Positions 33,762 to 42,087 of a stretch of DNA of 64,000 nucleotides are shown piece by piece. This stretch comes from Clavibacter sepedonicus. Lineage in GTDB: Bacteria; Actinomycetota; Actinomycetes; Actinomycetales; Microbacteriaceae. Location: assembly GCF_000069225.1 (NCBI RefSeq), contig NC_010407.1:1116001-1180000 (forward strand), written 5' to 3'. Below the pieces are notes generated by a model that worked only from the letters and a program-made list of their open reading frames with translations, made no database searches and was not told the origin of the DNA. The first letter of the stretch is position 1, and each line of letters begins with the position of its first letter. The translations under genes were made by a program, and so were the position numbers.

Positions 33762-35220
33762 GGCGGATTCTCGTGGTCCCCGCAACACCCTGAGTTCAGG
33801 GGGTTGCGGGGATCGTGGTTTCGGGTGAGTTGCGGCGGGAGTTCTTCGAGGTACTGGACCGGGTCGATGGCAGCATCACGGCTGCTGCGGCTGTGGTCGG
33901 GGTGAGTCGGAACACCGCGTACGGGTGGGCGCGCACGGCTGGTGTGCGTGGGCGCGGGAAGTCCGGTACAGCGGGGCATCCAGGGCGTGGCGAGTACGAG
34001 CGGCTCCGCGTGGAGGGGATGTCCCGGCGGGTAGCCGCGTCGCGGGTCGGTGTGCATGAGCGCACTGCGCAGGACTGGGACCGCGGCTGGATGAAGCGGG
34101 GCAGTGTTCGGATTCATGCTGATGGTCGGCGGATCGAGTACAACACCGGGATGGCTACCATCACGGGACCGCGTCTGCCCGCTGTCGACGCTGTTCTGCA
34201 TCCGCGGTTCCTGACCGTGATCGAGCGGGAGACGATCGCGGATCTGCGCCGTCAGGACCTGTCGCTGCGCGCGATCGGGCGGGTTCTGGGTCGGCCGGCA
34301 TCGACGATCAAACGCGAGCTCGATGCCCGCACGGTCGCGGGGACCTACCAGCCCCACGCGGCGCACCGGGCCTGGGCAGCGAGCCGCTCTCGTCCGAAGC
34401 GGGCGAAGCTCGCTCAGGACGGGCCGCTGCGGGACTACGTCGCACGCAAGCTGATGCTGCGCTGGTCACCGGAGCAGATCTCCCGCCTGCTGGTTCGGGA
34501 GTTCCCGGGCGAGGAGAGTATGCGGGTGAGCACGGAGACGATCTACCAAGCGATCTACGTCCAGGCCCGCGGCGGACTGCGCCGCGAAGTCGCCGACGCG
34601 TTACGCACCGGCCGCACCCGCCGCAGACCCCGCACCCGCCCAGAGCATCGCACTCAACGGTTCGTGGACCCGATGGTCATGATCGCTGACCGGCCCGCGG
34701 AGATCGAGGACCGGGCAGTCCCTGGGCATTGGGAGGGTGATCTGATCGTCGGCACGAGCTCACAGTCCGCGATCGTGACTCTGGTCGAACGCACCACCCG
34801 CTACGTCATGCTCGGCCATCTCCCCGGCGGGCATACCGCCGAGGAAGTCCGTGACGTGCTCGTGCCCTTGATCAGCACCCTGCCTGCACACCTACGTGGA
34901 TCGTTGACCTGGGACCAGGGCGCTGAGATGGCGAGCCACCGCCAGATCAGCATCCAGGCCGGAATCCCGGTCTATTTCTGCGATCCGCACTCACCCTGGC
35001 AACGCGGCAGCAACGAGAACACCAACGGACTCCTGCGCCAGTACTTCCCTAAGGGCACCGATCTCGCCGCCCATACCTCCGCCGACCTCGAACATGTCGC
35101 TCAGCAGCTCAACGGCCGACCACGCAAAACGCTCGACTGGGACACCCCAGCCGAGCGAATGCGTGCTCTACTGACAACCATCTAAATCATCAGGTGTTGC
35201 GACGACCACGAGAATCCGCC
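33762..35220 (+). mobile_element. IS30-family insertion sequence, complete, inserted in a terminator loop
   Basis: An element of 1,459 bases. The left end GGCGGATTCTCGTGGTC and the complement of the right end GGCGGATTCTCGTGGTC match over 17 bases and continue with related CGCAACACC/TGA stretches. TGC directly flanks both sides (33759-33761 and 35221-35223), a three-base target duplication of the usual IS30 type. An internal hairpin at 33778-33811 (CCCCGCAAC pairing with GTTGCGGGG) sits just before the transposase start and may block read-through transcription from outside. The flanking arms form a broken terminator, described separately. Confidence 0.88.
33815..35185 (+). CDS. IS30-family DDE transposase
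   Basis: A 456-residue transposase starting at GTG 33815. The N-terminal part has a helix-turn-helix (AAAAVVGVSRNTAYGWART) and a second HTH typical of IS30 (LRAIGRVLGRPASTIKREL). The catalytic core has GHWEGDLIVG (Asp near 308), LTWDQGAEM (Asp near 366) and RGSNENTNGLLRQYFPKGT (Glu near 400), the classic IS30 DDE set. The frame is intact with no internal stop. It is the only gene in the element. Confidence 0.93.
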   Translation: MVSGELRREFFEVLDRVDGSITAAAAVVGVSRNTAYGWARTAGVRGRGKSGTAGHPGRGEYERLRVEGMSRRVAASRVGVHERTAQDWDRGWMKRGSVRIHADGRRIEYNTGMATITGPRLPAVDAVLHPRFLTVIERETIADLRRQDLSLRAIGRVLGRPASTIKRELDARTVAGTYQPHAAHRAWAASRSRPKRAKLAQDGPLRDYVARKLMLRWSPEQISRLLVREFPGEESMRVSTETIYQAIYVQARGGLRREVADALRTGRTRRRPRTRPEHRTQRFVDPMVMIADRPAEIEDRAVPGHWEGDLIVGTSSQSAIVTLVERTTRYVMLGHLPGGHTAEEVRDVLVPLISTLPAHLRGSLTWDQGAEMASHRQISIQAGIPVYFCDPHSPWQRGSNENTNGLLRQYFPKGTDLAAHTSADLEHVAQQLNGRPRKTLDWDTPAERMRALLTTI

Positions 35221-35264
35221 TGCTGGTCGCGGGGGCGTCGTGCGTGCTCGGTTTCGGCTTACTG

Positions 35265-35486
35265 CTACCTTCCTCGGCCGAGGAGACGAGGGATCTTCAG
35301 GAGCACTAGGTAGCTGAATGCGAAGAGGGGCACACCGAACACGCCCGCTGGAAACGTGCGAGTCATCGCATTCTCGCCCGCGGCTAGGGGAGCCACTACG
35401 AGCGTGGCGAAGAGGTAAAAAGCGGTGATGACAGCGGTGAGCACGACAGCGCGCGTCCTGCGATTACGAATCGTCGGTTCAGTCAT
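35265..35486 (-). CDS. Small two-helix membrane protein, module B partner
   Basis: A 73-residue protein starting MTEPTIRNRRTRAVVLTA. It has two hydrophobic helices (VITAFYLFATLVVAPLA and VPLFAFSYLVLLKI) and a basic tail (LLGRGR). The ATG lies inside the last codons of the secreted gene (ATGACTGA), so the two are translationally coupled. It is homologous to the module A protein at 32620. Both copies retain the overlapping gene order, which suggests that coupled dosage matters. A role as an immunity or export factor for the secreted peptide is inferred from context. Confidence 0.68.
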   Translation of the reverse strand: MTEPTIRNRRTRAVVLTAVITAFYLFATLVVAPLAAGENAMTRTFPAGVFGVPLFAFSYLVLLKIPRLLGRGR

Positions 35487-35790
35487 TTCGGCACTGCCCT
35501 TCCAAGCTGAGGATGTAGATGCGGTAGTTCTGATTGTTGGGGCAGACCCCATGGGCCGCGACGATGGCCACGATCGTAACGCCGAGGCCCCCAGCGGCGA
35601 TGCATCCGACACCACCAGTCTCGGGTCCGAGTGCAGCACAGATCGTGGCGGCGAGACCCCCGGCCGCGGCGGTGGCACCGGTGGCTTAGGCAGCGGAGGG
35701 AGCGGAGGCGAAGGCGGGTGCAGCAGCGGCGAGCGGCACCAGCGTGAGCGCTACCAGGAGCGAGAGTCGTTTGAGCGATAGCGATCTCAT
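35479..35790 (-). pseudogene. Secreted four-cysteine glycine-rich protein, module B, with in-frame TAA
   Basis: AGAAGGAAGCG precedes the ATG at 35790. The frame encodes a signal peptide (MRSLSLKRLSLLVALTLVPL continuing to AFASAPSAA), then meets TAA at 35688-35686. It continues in the same frame as ATGATAAAGGLAATICAALG, then GGVGC, AHGVCPNNQNYRIYI and QCRND. The C-terminal core matches module A, including all four cysteines, but the roughly 110-residue region between signal peptide and core is absent. The stop prevents production unless bypassed or a sequencing error. Its downstream partner gene is intact. Confidence 0.7.
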
Positions 35791-36061
35791 CGCTTCCTTC
35801 TGTACGGGATTGAAGGAACGGTCCTCTTTCAGTGCCTCCTGAGCGCGAGTTCTCCACAGTGTTCGAATGCCGGGACGGAAGTGTGCTCGCTCGCTCTGTC
35901 GCGCGTCGGGCTGACGCTGCGGGCGTCGTCGCAAGGTGTTCGCCGAACTCGTCACCTCCCGGGGTCCCGCTTGCAGTCCTGCCGGCGCCGCAGCTGCTCG
36001 GGGTGCATGACGCCATGATTGGCGATCCGCGGGCGCGCGGGCCGACGCTCCCCAGGGCGGA

Positions 36062-36238
36062 TCAGCCGCGTTCAGTCCTCCGACGCTGGCGCTCCGCCTT
36101 GCGGGCCGCGCGGCGTTCGCGGGCGACGGCGTCCTGCGCGTCCTGCGTCGGGTTCGAGCGTCTGGTGCCGATGACGGCGAAGGCGATGAGGATCGCCACG
36201 ATGGCCATGACGGGGTAGAGGACGAAGTTCAGGATCAC
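36062..36238 (-). CDS. Small single-pass membrane protein with a basic C-terminus
   Basis: A 58-residue protein starting at GTG 36238 with GAGGAG upstream. One membrane helix (FVLYPVMAIVAILIAFAVIG) is followed by a highly charged helix rich in Arg, Lys and Glu (ARERRAARKAERQRRRTERG). The strong ribosome site and the classical membrane-plus-basic tail support a real gene. It lies just downstream of the MFS transporter gene on the same strand, 50 bases after that gene's stop. Function unknown. Confidence 0.62.
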   Translation of the reverse strand: MILNFVLYPVMAIVAILIAFAVIGTRRSNPTQDAQDAVARERRAARKAERQRRRTERG

Positions 36239-36288
36239 GTCTGCTCCTCGCGGTCGGGACTCCGAGCGTATCGAGCGGATCCGCGCAC

Positions 36289-37662
36289 TCAGTCCTCGAG
36301 CGTCGCGCCGCGGAGATCCGGCAGCGTGAGCGCGGCGGCCGCGGCCAGCGCGAAGACGCCCGCGAAGACGCCGAACGGCAGCGCGACGCCGCCGAGCGCC
36401 AGCAGCGGCGGCACGCACAGCGGTGCGGCGATGGAGGCGAGCCGGCCGAAGCCCGCCGCGCTGCCGGCGCCCGTCGCGCGCACGCGGGTCGGGTACAGCT
36501 CGGGCGTCACGGCGTAGAGCGCGCCCCACGCGCCGAGGTTCGAGAACGACATGAGGGCGCCGAACACGAGGATCGCGGTCACGGAGTCCGCGGTGCCGAA
36601 GAGGCCGGCCGAGACCGCGGATCCCGCGAGGAAGACCGCGAGAGTCACACGGCGCCCCCACTTCTCGACGATCCAGGCGGAGACCGCGTAGCCCGGCAGC
36701 TGCGCGAGCGTGATGAGCAGCGTGTACTCGAACGACCGCACGAGCGAGAAGCCCTGCGCGACGAGCAGCGTCGGCAGCCAGATGAAGGCGCCGTAGTAGG
36801 CGAAGTTGACGCAGAACCACACGATCCAGAGGGAGAGCGTGCGGCGGCGCAGGCGCACGCCGAACAGGCGCTCGCGGGGCGTGGCGTCTGCCGGCGCGGC
36901 ATCCGTGCCGGTGGCCGCGTCCGCCGCCCGGGCCTCGGCCGTCGACGCCGCGGCGGCATCCGTCGCGGGATCCGCCCCCGCCGCGACCTCGAGGTCGCGC
37001 ACGACCCGCTCGGCCTCCCGGTGCCGCCCCTTGGCCTCGAGGAACCGCACCGACTCCGGTAGGCGCAGCCGCACGACGATCGCCCACACCGCGGGCACGG
37101 CGCCGAGCGCGAGCGCCCACCGCCAGCCGTCGTCGCTCGCGGTGATCACGAGGTAGCCGATGAGCGCCGCGGCCGTCCAGCCGACAGCCCAGGACGACTC
37201 GAGGATCACGATGACGCGTCCCCGGATCCGGGCGGGCGAGAACTCGCTCACGAGCGTCGAGGCGACGGGCAGCTCCGCGCCGAGACCGAGCCCCACGACG
37301 AAGCGGAGCGCGATGAGCGCGCCCACCGACATGGCGAGCGCCGAGACGCCCGTCGCCACCCCGTAGACGAGCAGCGTGAGCGCGAACACCTGGCGGCGGC
37401 CGATGCGGTCCGCGACGAGGCCCCCGACGCTCGCGCCGATCGCCATGCCGAGGAAGCCCGCGGACGCGACGAGGCCGAGCTGCCCGGCGTCCGCCTCCCA
37501 CACCACCGCGAGCTGGGCGATGACGAACGAGATGAGGCCGACGTCCATCGCGTCGAGCGCCCAGCCGACGCCGCTCCCGCCGAGGATGCGCGAGTGCGCG
37601 CGGGTCCAGGGGAGGGCGTCGAGGCGCTGGCCGCGGGTGCGCGGCGAGGTGGTGGTGGTCAT
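36289..37662 (-). CDS. MFS transporter (metabolite:H+ symporter / sugar-porter type)
   Basis: A 457-residue, twelve-helix transporter. The start is the ATG at 37662. The A-motif between helices 2 and 3 reads GGLVADRIGRRQVFAL, and the corresponding motif between helices 8 and 9 is AWIVEKWGRRVTLAV. PESVRFLEAKGRHREAERVV after helix 6 is a sugar-porter/AAHS signature. The central loop is expanded by an Ala-rich stretch of about 40 residues. Likely substrates are organic acids or sugars; nothing nearby fixes which one. Confidence 0.85.
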   Translation of the reverse strand: MTTTTSPRTRGQRLDALPWTRAHSRILGGSGVGWALDAMDVGLISFVIAQLAVVWEADAGQLGLVASAGFLGMAIGASVGGLVADRIGRRQVFALTLLVYGVATGVSALAMSVGALIALRFVVGLGLGAELPVASTLVSEFSPARIRGRVIVILESSWAVGWTAAALIGYLVITASDDGWRWALALGAVPAVWAIVVRLRLPESVRFLEAKGRHREAERVVRDLEVAAGADPATDAAAASTAEARAADAATGTDAAPADATPRERLFGVRLRRRTLSLWIVWFCVNFAYYGAFIWLPTLLVAQGFSLVRSFEYTLLITLAQLPGYAVSAWIVEKWGRRVTLAVFLAGSAVSAGLFGTADSVTAILVFGALMSFSNLGAWGALYAVTPELYPTRVRATGAGSAAGFGRLASIAAPLCVPPLLALGGVALPFGVFAGVFALAAAAALTLPDLRGATLED

Positions 37663-37776
37663 GGTCCTGGCTTCCGGGAGGCGCTCGGCTCGGGTCGCGT
37701 GCCTCACCAGCAGAGGAGGAGGCGCTCGGGTGGATCGAGTGTAGCGCCGGGGCGGGCCGCGGACCGCCCCGTCACG

Positions 37777-38667
37777 TCAGAGCTGCCGCACGCGCTCCGC
37801 GAGGCGCTCGAACGAGGCCGCGTGCGTGACCCGCAGCGTGTCCCACGACGCCGTCATGTCGACGCGCTCGGGATCCGCGACCACCTCCGCGAAGCCGTGC
37901 TGCGCGCGCGGCACCGCGTCGCCGGGCAGCACGAGCGACTGGATGAAGGCGCCCGTGTCGTCGGAGAACGTGAGCGTGTGGCTGGCGACGTTGCGGTGCC
38001 AGTCGTCCGACGGCCACGACAGGAACGCGACGTGCCGCGGCGCGACGCCCGTCTCCGACGCCGACACGTAGCTGCCGTAGTGCTCCTCGCCGGGGGAGAG
38101 GATCTTGTACGAGCCGTTGTCGAGGTACACGAGCAGCGCCTCGTCGAACGGCTTCTCGCCGTACATCGCCGTGTAGCGCAGCGCGTGCACGAGCACGGGC
38201 GCTCCGAGCGGGACGGGGAGCGCGGCGGCCGGGGTGGCGGTCGGCGTCGCCACGGATGCGGGGGCGGCCGGCCGGAGGAACTCCTCGTCCGTCACGTGCG
38301 GGCCCCAGGTGGTCGCGTCGACCGGGTCGTCGCCGTCCTCGAGCACCGCGATGTGCTCCATCGGCGCGTGGGCCGTTGCGCCGTGCCAGTGCTCCTCGCC
38401 CGCCTCGATGTAGACGGATCCGCCGGGCCCGACCTCGACCACCTCGCCGCCGCGCGTGCCCACGCGGGCGATGCCCGAGGTCACGTGCAGCGTCTGGCCG
38501 AGGACGTGGGAGTGCCACACGGTGCGGGCGCCCGGCGGGAAGGTGACGGCCGCGACGACCGCGCGCTGCTCGGGGGTCTGCGGGGTGGAGAGCCAGCGCA
38601 GGCGGACCTCGCCCGTGAACTGGTGGTCGGGCATCGTGATCGCGGGGGTCTCGGCCTGGACGCGCAT
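37777..38667 (-). CDS. Two-domain cupin protein (cupin plus MoaF-like domain)
   Basis: A 296-residue protein. The N-terminal cupin (residues about 30-110) has metal-binding motifs in VWHSHVLGQTLHVTSGIARV and AGEEHWHGATAHAPMEHIAV, as in small Mn/Fe cupins related to carboxymuconolactone-decarboxylase-associated proteins and bacterial hydroxynitrile lyases. The C-terminal half (MYGEKPFDEALLVYLDNGSY and beyond) looks like a lipocalin-type MoaF-like domain with DDWHRNVASHTLTFSDDTG. The ATG at 38667 is preceded by GGAGAGGACACC. The reaction is unknown; a lyase or decarboxylase on a hydroxylated substrate is plausible. Confidence 0.68.
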   Translation of the reverse strand: MRVQAETPAITMPDHQFTGEVRLRWLSTPQTPEQRAVVAAVTFPPGARTVWHSHVLGQTLHVTSGIARVGTRGGEVVEVGPGGSVYIEAGEEHWHGATAHAPMEHIAVLEDGDDPVDATTWGPHVTDEEFLRPAAPASVATPTATPAAALPVPLGAPVLVHALRYTAMYGEKPFDEALLVYLDNGSYKILSPGEEHYGSYVSASETGVAPRHVAFLSWPSDDWHRNVASHTLTFSDDTGAFIQSLVLPGDAVPRAQHGFAEVVADPERVDMTASWDTLRVTHAASFERLAERVRQL

Positions 38668-38840
38668 GCGGTGTCCTCTCCGTCGGGCACGCGGGTGCCC
38701 GGGTCGTGGAACGGGGAGCCCCGGCGCGGTGTCGCGTCGGGGCACGAGGATCCTCCCGCGGGGACGGCTGGAAGCGGGCCGGGGCATCCCCAGGGTGCAC
38801 GCCGGCGGCGGAGGGCGCATCCCGGGGAGCGCGCCCCGTG

Positions 38841-41099
38841 TCAGCCGAGCGCCTCCGGGGCGTGGAAGAAGTCGCGCTCGTACGCGGACGACAGGAGCGA
38901 CGCCTCGAGCATCGCCGCGCGCCGGGTCGGACCCGCGAGCACCGCCGCCTCGTCGACCAGCTCGGACGCGCGCCGGGTCGCCTCCGCGAACGCCGGATCC
39001 GCGTAGGTCGCCAGCCACGCCGCGTATGGGTGCGCGACGCCCGCGGCCGCCGCCTCGGATCCCGCCGCCCGGAGCCGGGTCCCCACGTCGGCGTAGATGG
39101 TGAAGCAGGGCAGCAGCGCCGCGACGAGCACCGCGTAGTCGCTCGTGGCCGCGTGCGCGAGCAGGTGGTCGACGTAGGCGCGCGTCACCGGGCCGGCGAC
39201 CGCGGGCGCGGGATGCCGGGACAGCCACTCCTCGTGCAGCGCCGACTCCGCGGCGATCGCGTCCGCCGCCGAGCGCGCCCAGACCACCTGCGCGTCGGGC
39301 GCGGGCGCGAGCTGGCTCGCCCGCGCGAGCACCCGCGAGTACGCGCGGAGGTAGATGGCGTCCTGCGCGAGGTAGTGCGAGAACCACGCCTCGGGGAGGG
39401 TGCCGTCGCCCAGGCGGCGGACGAAGGGGAGGTCGTCGATCTCGCGGCGGAGGCCGGCGGATCCCGCCCACATCTCCGCCGAGATCGGCCCGGCATGCGT
39501 GCCCGCGGCGTCCCACAGCGCGCGCAGGTGGTCGAGCGGGCCGGCGCCGGATCCGACCCCGAGGTCCTCCGCGTGCGCGAGCGATCCGGTGAGCCAGGCC
39601 TTCGCCTCCGTGAGCGCCGCCCGCCAGTCGTCGCGACGCGGCTGCAGGGTCGCGAGCGCGCTCGAAAGGGAGCAGCCGGTGCCGTGGGTGCTGGTGGTCG
39701 CGATGCGCGGCCCGTCGACGACGTGCGCCGTCGGACCCGCGCCGCCCGCGCCCGGCGTGACGAGCGCGTCCGGGCAGTCGTCGACGCGCAGGTGCCCGCC
39801 CTTGACGACCACGCGGACGCCGTGCCGGGTCGCGAGGGTCCGCCCCTGCGCGAGGGCCGCCTCCCAGCCGTCGGCCTCGCGCTCGCCGAGGAGCGCGGCG
39901 AGCTCGGGCAGGTTCGGGGTGACGACGTCGGCGAGCGGCAGCAGGCGGCGGAGCGCCTCGGTCGCGTCGGCGTCGAGGAGCGCGTCGCCGGATTGCGCGA
40001 CCATCACCGGATCCAGCACCACGACCGGCGGGCGCACCGCACCGAGCCAGGCGGCGACCTCGTCGACCACGGCGGCGGATCCGAGCATGCCGATCTTCAC
40101 GGCGTCGATCGCGACGTCGTCGGAGACCGCGTCGAGCTGCGCGCGCAGGAACGCGACGGGCGGCACGTGGATCTCGCGGACGCCCGTCGTGTTCTGCGCG
40201 ACGAGCGCCGTGACGACGGCCATGCCGTAGCCGCCGTTCGCCGCGATGGACTTAAGGTCGGCCTGGATGCCCGCTCCGCCGGTCGGATCCGTGCCGGCGA
40301 TGCTGAGGACGCGGGGGACCGGGCGGAGCGGGGGCGCGTGGTCCTCGGACGATGCGACGACCTCGGCCGGGTCGTCCGTCGCATCGCCCGTCGTCGCGGG
40401 ACGCGCCCGCGCCCGCGCCCGCGCCTCCGCGAGCTCGCGCGCCGCCGCCTCGGGATCCTCCGCCGCGCAGATGGCGGAGACGACGGCCGTCCCCGCGCCG
40501 CCCGCCGCCGCGATCGCGTCCACGTCGCGCACATCCACCCCGCCGATCGCGACGCACGGCACGGGGGAGAGCCCGGCGATGATCCCGAACCCGTCGTGCC
40601 CGAGCGGCGCCGGGTGGTCCGGCTTGGTGCTCGTGGGCCGGATCACGCCGACGCCGAGGTAGTCGACCGTGCCCGCGGGGAGCGCGCGCAACGCCTCCAC
40701 GTGCGCGGGCGTGTTCGCCGTGAGGCCGACGACGAGGCGGCGGTCGGGGCTCGCGGCGTCGAGCATCCGCCGCACGAGGTCGGCCGGCACGTCCGACTGG
40801 CCGACGTGCACGCCGTCCACGCGGGCACCGCGGGCGAGGGCCGCGAGCACGACGTCGACGCGGTCGTCCACGAGGAGCAGCGGCCGCGGGGCCGTCGGAT
40901 GCGCGGAGGCATGCGCGTCGATGGCATCCGCCGCCGCGACGACCGTCGCCAGCAGCTCCGCCGCGCTCGCGTGCTTGTCGCGGATCTGCACCGCCGTCGC
41001 CCCGCCCGCCACCGCCGCGGCGACGACCGCGGGCACGCCGCGCGCGCCGCAGAGCGCGGGGTCGGTGACGAGGTAGACGGAGAGGTCGAGCCCGATCAC
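38841..41099 (-). CDS. thiE: Trifunctional thiamine biosynthesis fusion ThiE-ThiD-TenA
   Basis: A 752-residue fusion of three enzymes. Residues 1-220 are thiamine-phosphate synthase ThiE ([53 protein letters not shown]). Residues 260-520 are HMP/HMP-P kinase ThiD ([54 protein letters not shown]). Residues 530-752 are a TenA-type thiaminase II domain ([33 protein letters not shown] with the catalytic Cys, [14 protein letters not shown]). It makes thiamine phosphate and salvages HMP. It overlaps the ThiM gene (ATGA), so the two form one riboswitch-controlled operon. Confidence 0.94.
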   Translation of the reverse strand: MIGLDLSVYLVTDPALCGARGVPAVVAAAVAGGATAVQIRDKHASAAELLATVVAAADAIDAHASAHPTAPRPLLLVDDRVDVVLAALARGARVDGVHVGQSDVPADLVRRMLDAASPDRRLVVGLTANTPAHVEALRALPAGTVDYLGVGVIRPTSTKPDHPAPLGHDGFGIIAGLSPVPCVAIGGVDVRDVDAIAAAGGAGTAVVSAICAAEDPEAAARELAEARARARARPATTGDATDDPAEVVASSEDHAPPLRPVPRVLSIAGTDPTGGAGIQADLKSIAANGGYGMAVVTALVAQNTTGVREIHVPPVAFLRAQLDAVSDDVAIDAVKIGMLGSAAVVDEVAAWLGAVRPPVVVLDPVMVAQSGDALLDADATEALRRLLPLADVVTPNLPELAALLGEREADGWEAALAQGRTLATRHGVRVVVKGGHLRVDDCPDALVTPGAGGAGPTAHVVDGPRIATTSTHGTGCSLSSALATLQPRRDDWRAALTEAKAWLTGSLAHAEDLGVGSGAGPLDHLRALWDAAGTHAGPISAEMWAGSAGLRREIDDLPFVRRLGDGTLPEAWFSHYLAQDAIYLRAYSRVLARASQLAPAPDAQVVWARSAADAIAAESALHEEWLSRHPAPAVAGPVTRAYVDHLLAHAATSDYAVLVAALLPCFTIYADVGTRLRAAGSEAAAAGVAHPYAAWLATYADPAFAEATRRASELVDEAAVLAGPTRRAAMLEASLLSSAYERDFFHAPEALG

Positions 41100-41923
41100 G
41101 ACAGGCGCTCACTTTGGGCGACGAGCTCGGGCGTGACGGCGTCGAGCGCGTCGAGCAGCCCGACCGCGAAGGATCCCGGCCCGCGCGCCCCCTCGGCGGC
41201 GATGTCGGCCGCGATCGTGTAGCCGCTGGTCGCGGCGACGGCGGCCCGCAGCGGATCCGGATCCGTCGACGCGAACGCCGTCATCACGGCCCCAAGCGCG
41301 CAGCCGCCGCCCGTCACCTTCGTGAGCCACGCGTCACCCGTGTGCACGCGCACGAGCCGGTGGCCGTCCGTGATGTGGTCGACCGCGCCGGAGACCGCGA
41401 CGACCGTGCCGTAGGTGCGCGCCAGCAGGCTCGCGGCGTCGAGCGCGGCCTCGACCTCGTCGGTGGCGTCGACCCCGCGGCCGCCCGCGCCGCCCGTCGC
41501 GAGCGCGATGATCTCCGACGCGTTGCCGCGCACGATGGTCGGCGACAGCGCCACGAGCTCGTGCGCGAGCCGCGTGCGCACCGGCAGGGCGCCGACCGCG
41601 ACGGGATCCAGCACCCACGGCGTCCCCGCGTCGCGCGCCGCGTGCGCGGCCTCGACCGCGGCCTCCCGCTGCTCGGCGTGCGGCGTGCCGAGGTTGATGA
41701 GCACGCCTGACGCGATGCGCGCGAACGGCCCGGACTCGGTCGGCACGTCCGTCATCGCGGGCGCGGCACCCAGCGCGAGCAGGACGTTCGCGGTGAAGCC
41801 GGTGACGACCGCGTTGGTGATGCACTGCACGAGCGGCTGGCGCTCCCGCAGCTGGAGGAGGAGATCCGCCGAGGTCGGCGTCCCCCGCGTGATCGTTCCC
41901 GTGGATGGGCGCAGAGCGCTCAT
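41096..41923 (-). CDS. thiM: Hydroxyethylthiazole kinase ThiM
   Basis: A 275-residue kinase that phosphorylates 4-methyl-5-hydroxyethylthiazole for thiamine salvage. Signatures include [63 protein letters not shown] and [16 protein letters not shown] (phosphate-binding glycines and catalytic Cys). The length is typical for the family. It is the first gene after the TPP riboswitch and overlaps ThiE-ThiD-TenA by four bases. Together they supply the salvage half of the pathway. Confidence 0.95.
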   Translation of the reverse strand: MSALRPSTGTITRGTPTSADLLLQLRERQPLVQCITNAVVTGFTANVLLALGAAPAMTDVPTESGPFARIASGVLINLGTPHAEQREAAVEAAHAARDAGTPWVLDPVAVGALPVRTRLAHELVALSPTIVRGNASEIIALATGGAGGRGVDATDEVEAALDAASLLARTYGTVVAVSGAVDHITDGHRLVRVHTGDAWLTKVTGGGCALGAVMTAFASTDPDPLRAAVAATSGYTIAADIAAEGARGPGSFAVGLLDALDAVTPELVAQSERLS

Positions 41924-41927
41924 GATG

Positions 41928-42013
41928 ACATCCCTCCGCCGGTGCGAACCGGATCAGGTGCGACGGGTCTCATCTCAGCCCTCGTGGGCACCCCGTGTCA
42001 GGGACCCACCCTA
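41928..42013 (-). promoter_or_regulatory. TPP riboswitch (THI box)
   Basis: Read on the minus strand, GGGGTGCC, then GAGGGCTGAGA, then ACCCGTCGCACCTGATCCGG and GGCGGAGGGA appear in the order and spacing of the THI-box aptamer. The TPP-sensing CTGAGA and ACCTGATC loops are intact. The aptamer ends a few bases before the ThiM start, and its GGAGGGA can itself act as the ribosome site, so TPP binding probably blocks translation initiation. Confidence 0.95.
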
Positions 42014-42087
42014 GGGCGAGGGCTGCTCTGTTTTGGCAGAGCTAGTCGCCAAGGTGGCGTACGGTGCCACACGACCTGTCCCAAACG

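Larger units (their letters stand above)
33741..35241. terminator. Terminator hairpin split by the IS30 element
   Basis: The left arm ACGACGCCCCCGCGACC (33742-33758) and right arm GGTCGCGGGGGCGTCGT (35225-35241) are perfect reverse complements. Removing the IS30 and one TGC copy restores a 17-bp stem with the loop TGCT. In its original state this hairpin stood between the SNF2 tail copy and module B, like the hairpin at 32561 beside module A. Confidence 0.8.

Noticed and set aside
35683..36016. Frames overlapping module B on both strands, including glycine-rich readings
   Set aside because: They are out of frame with the signal peptide and cysteine core, which match module A in one single frame.
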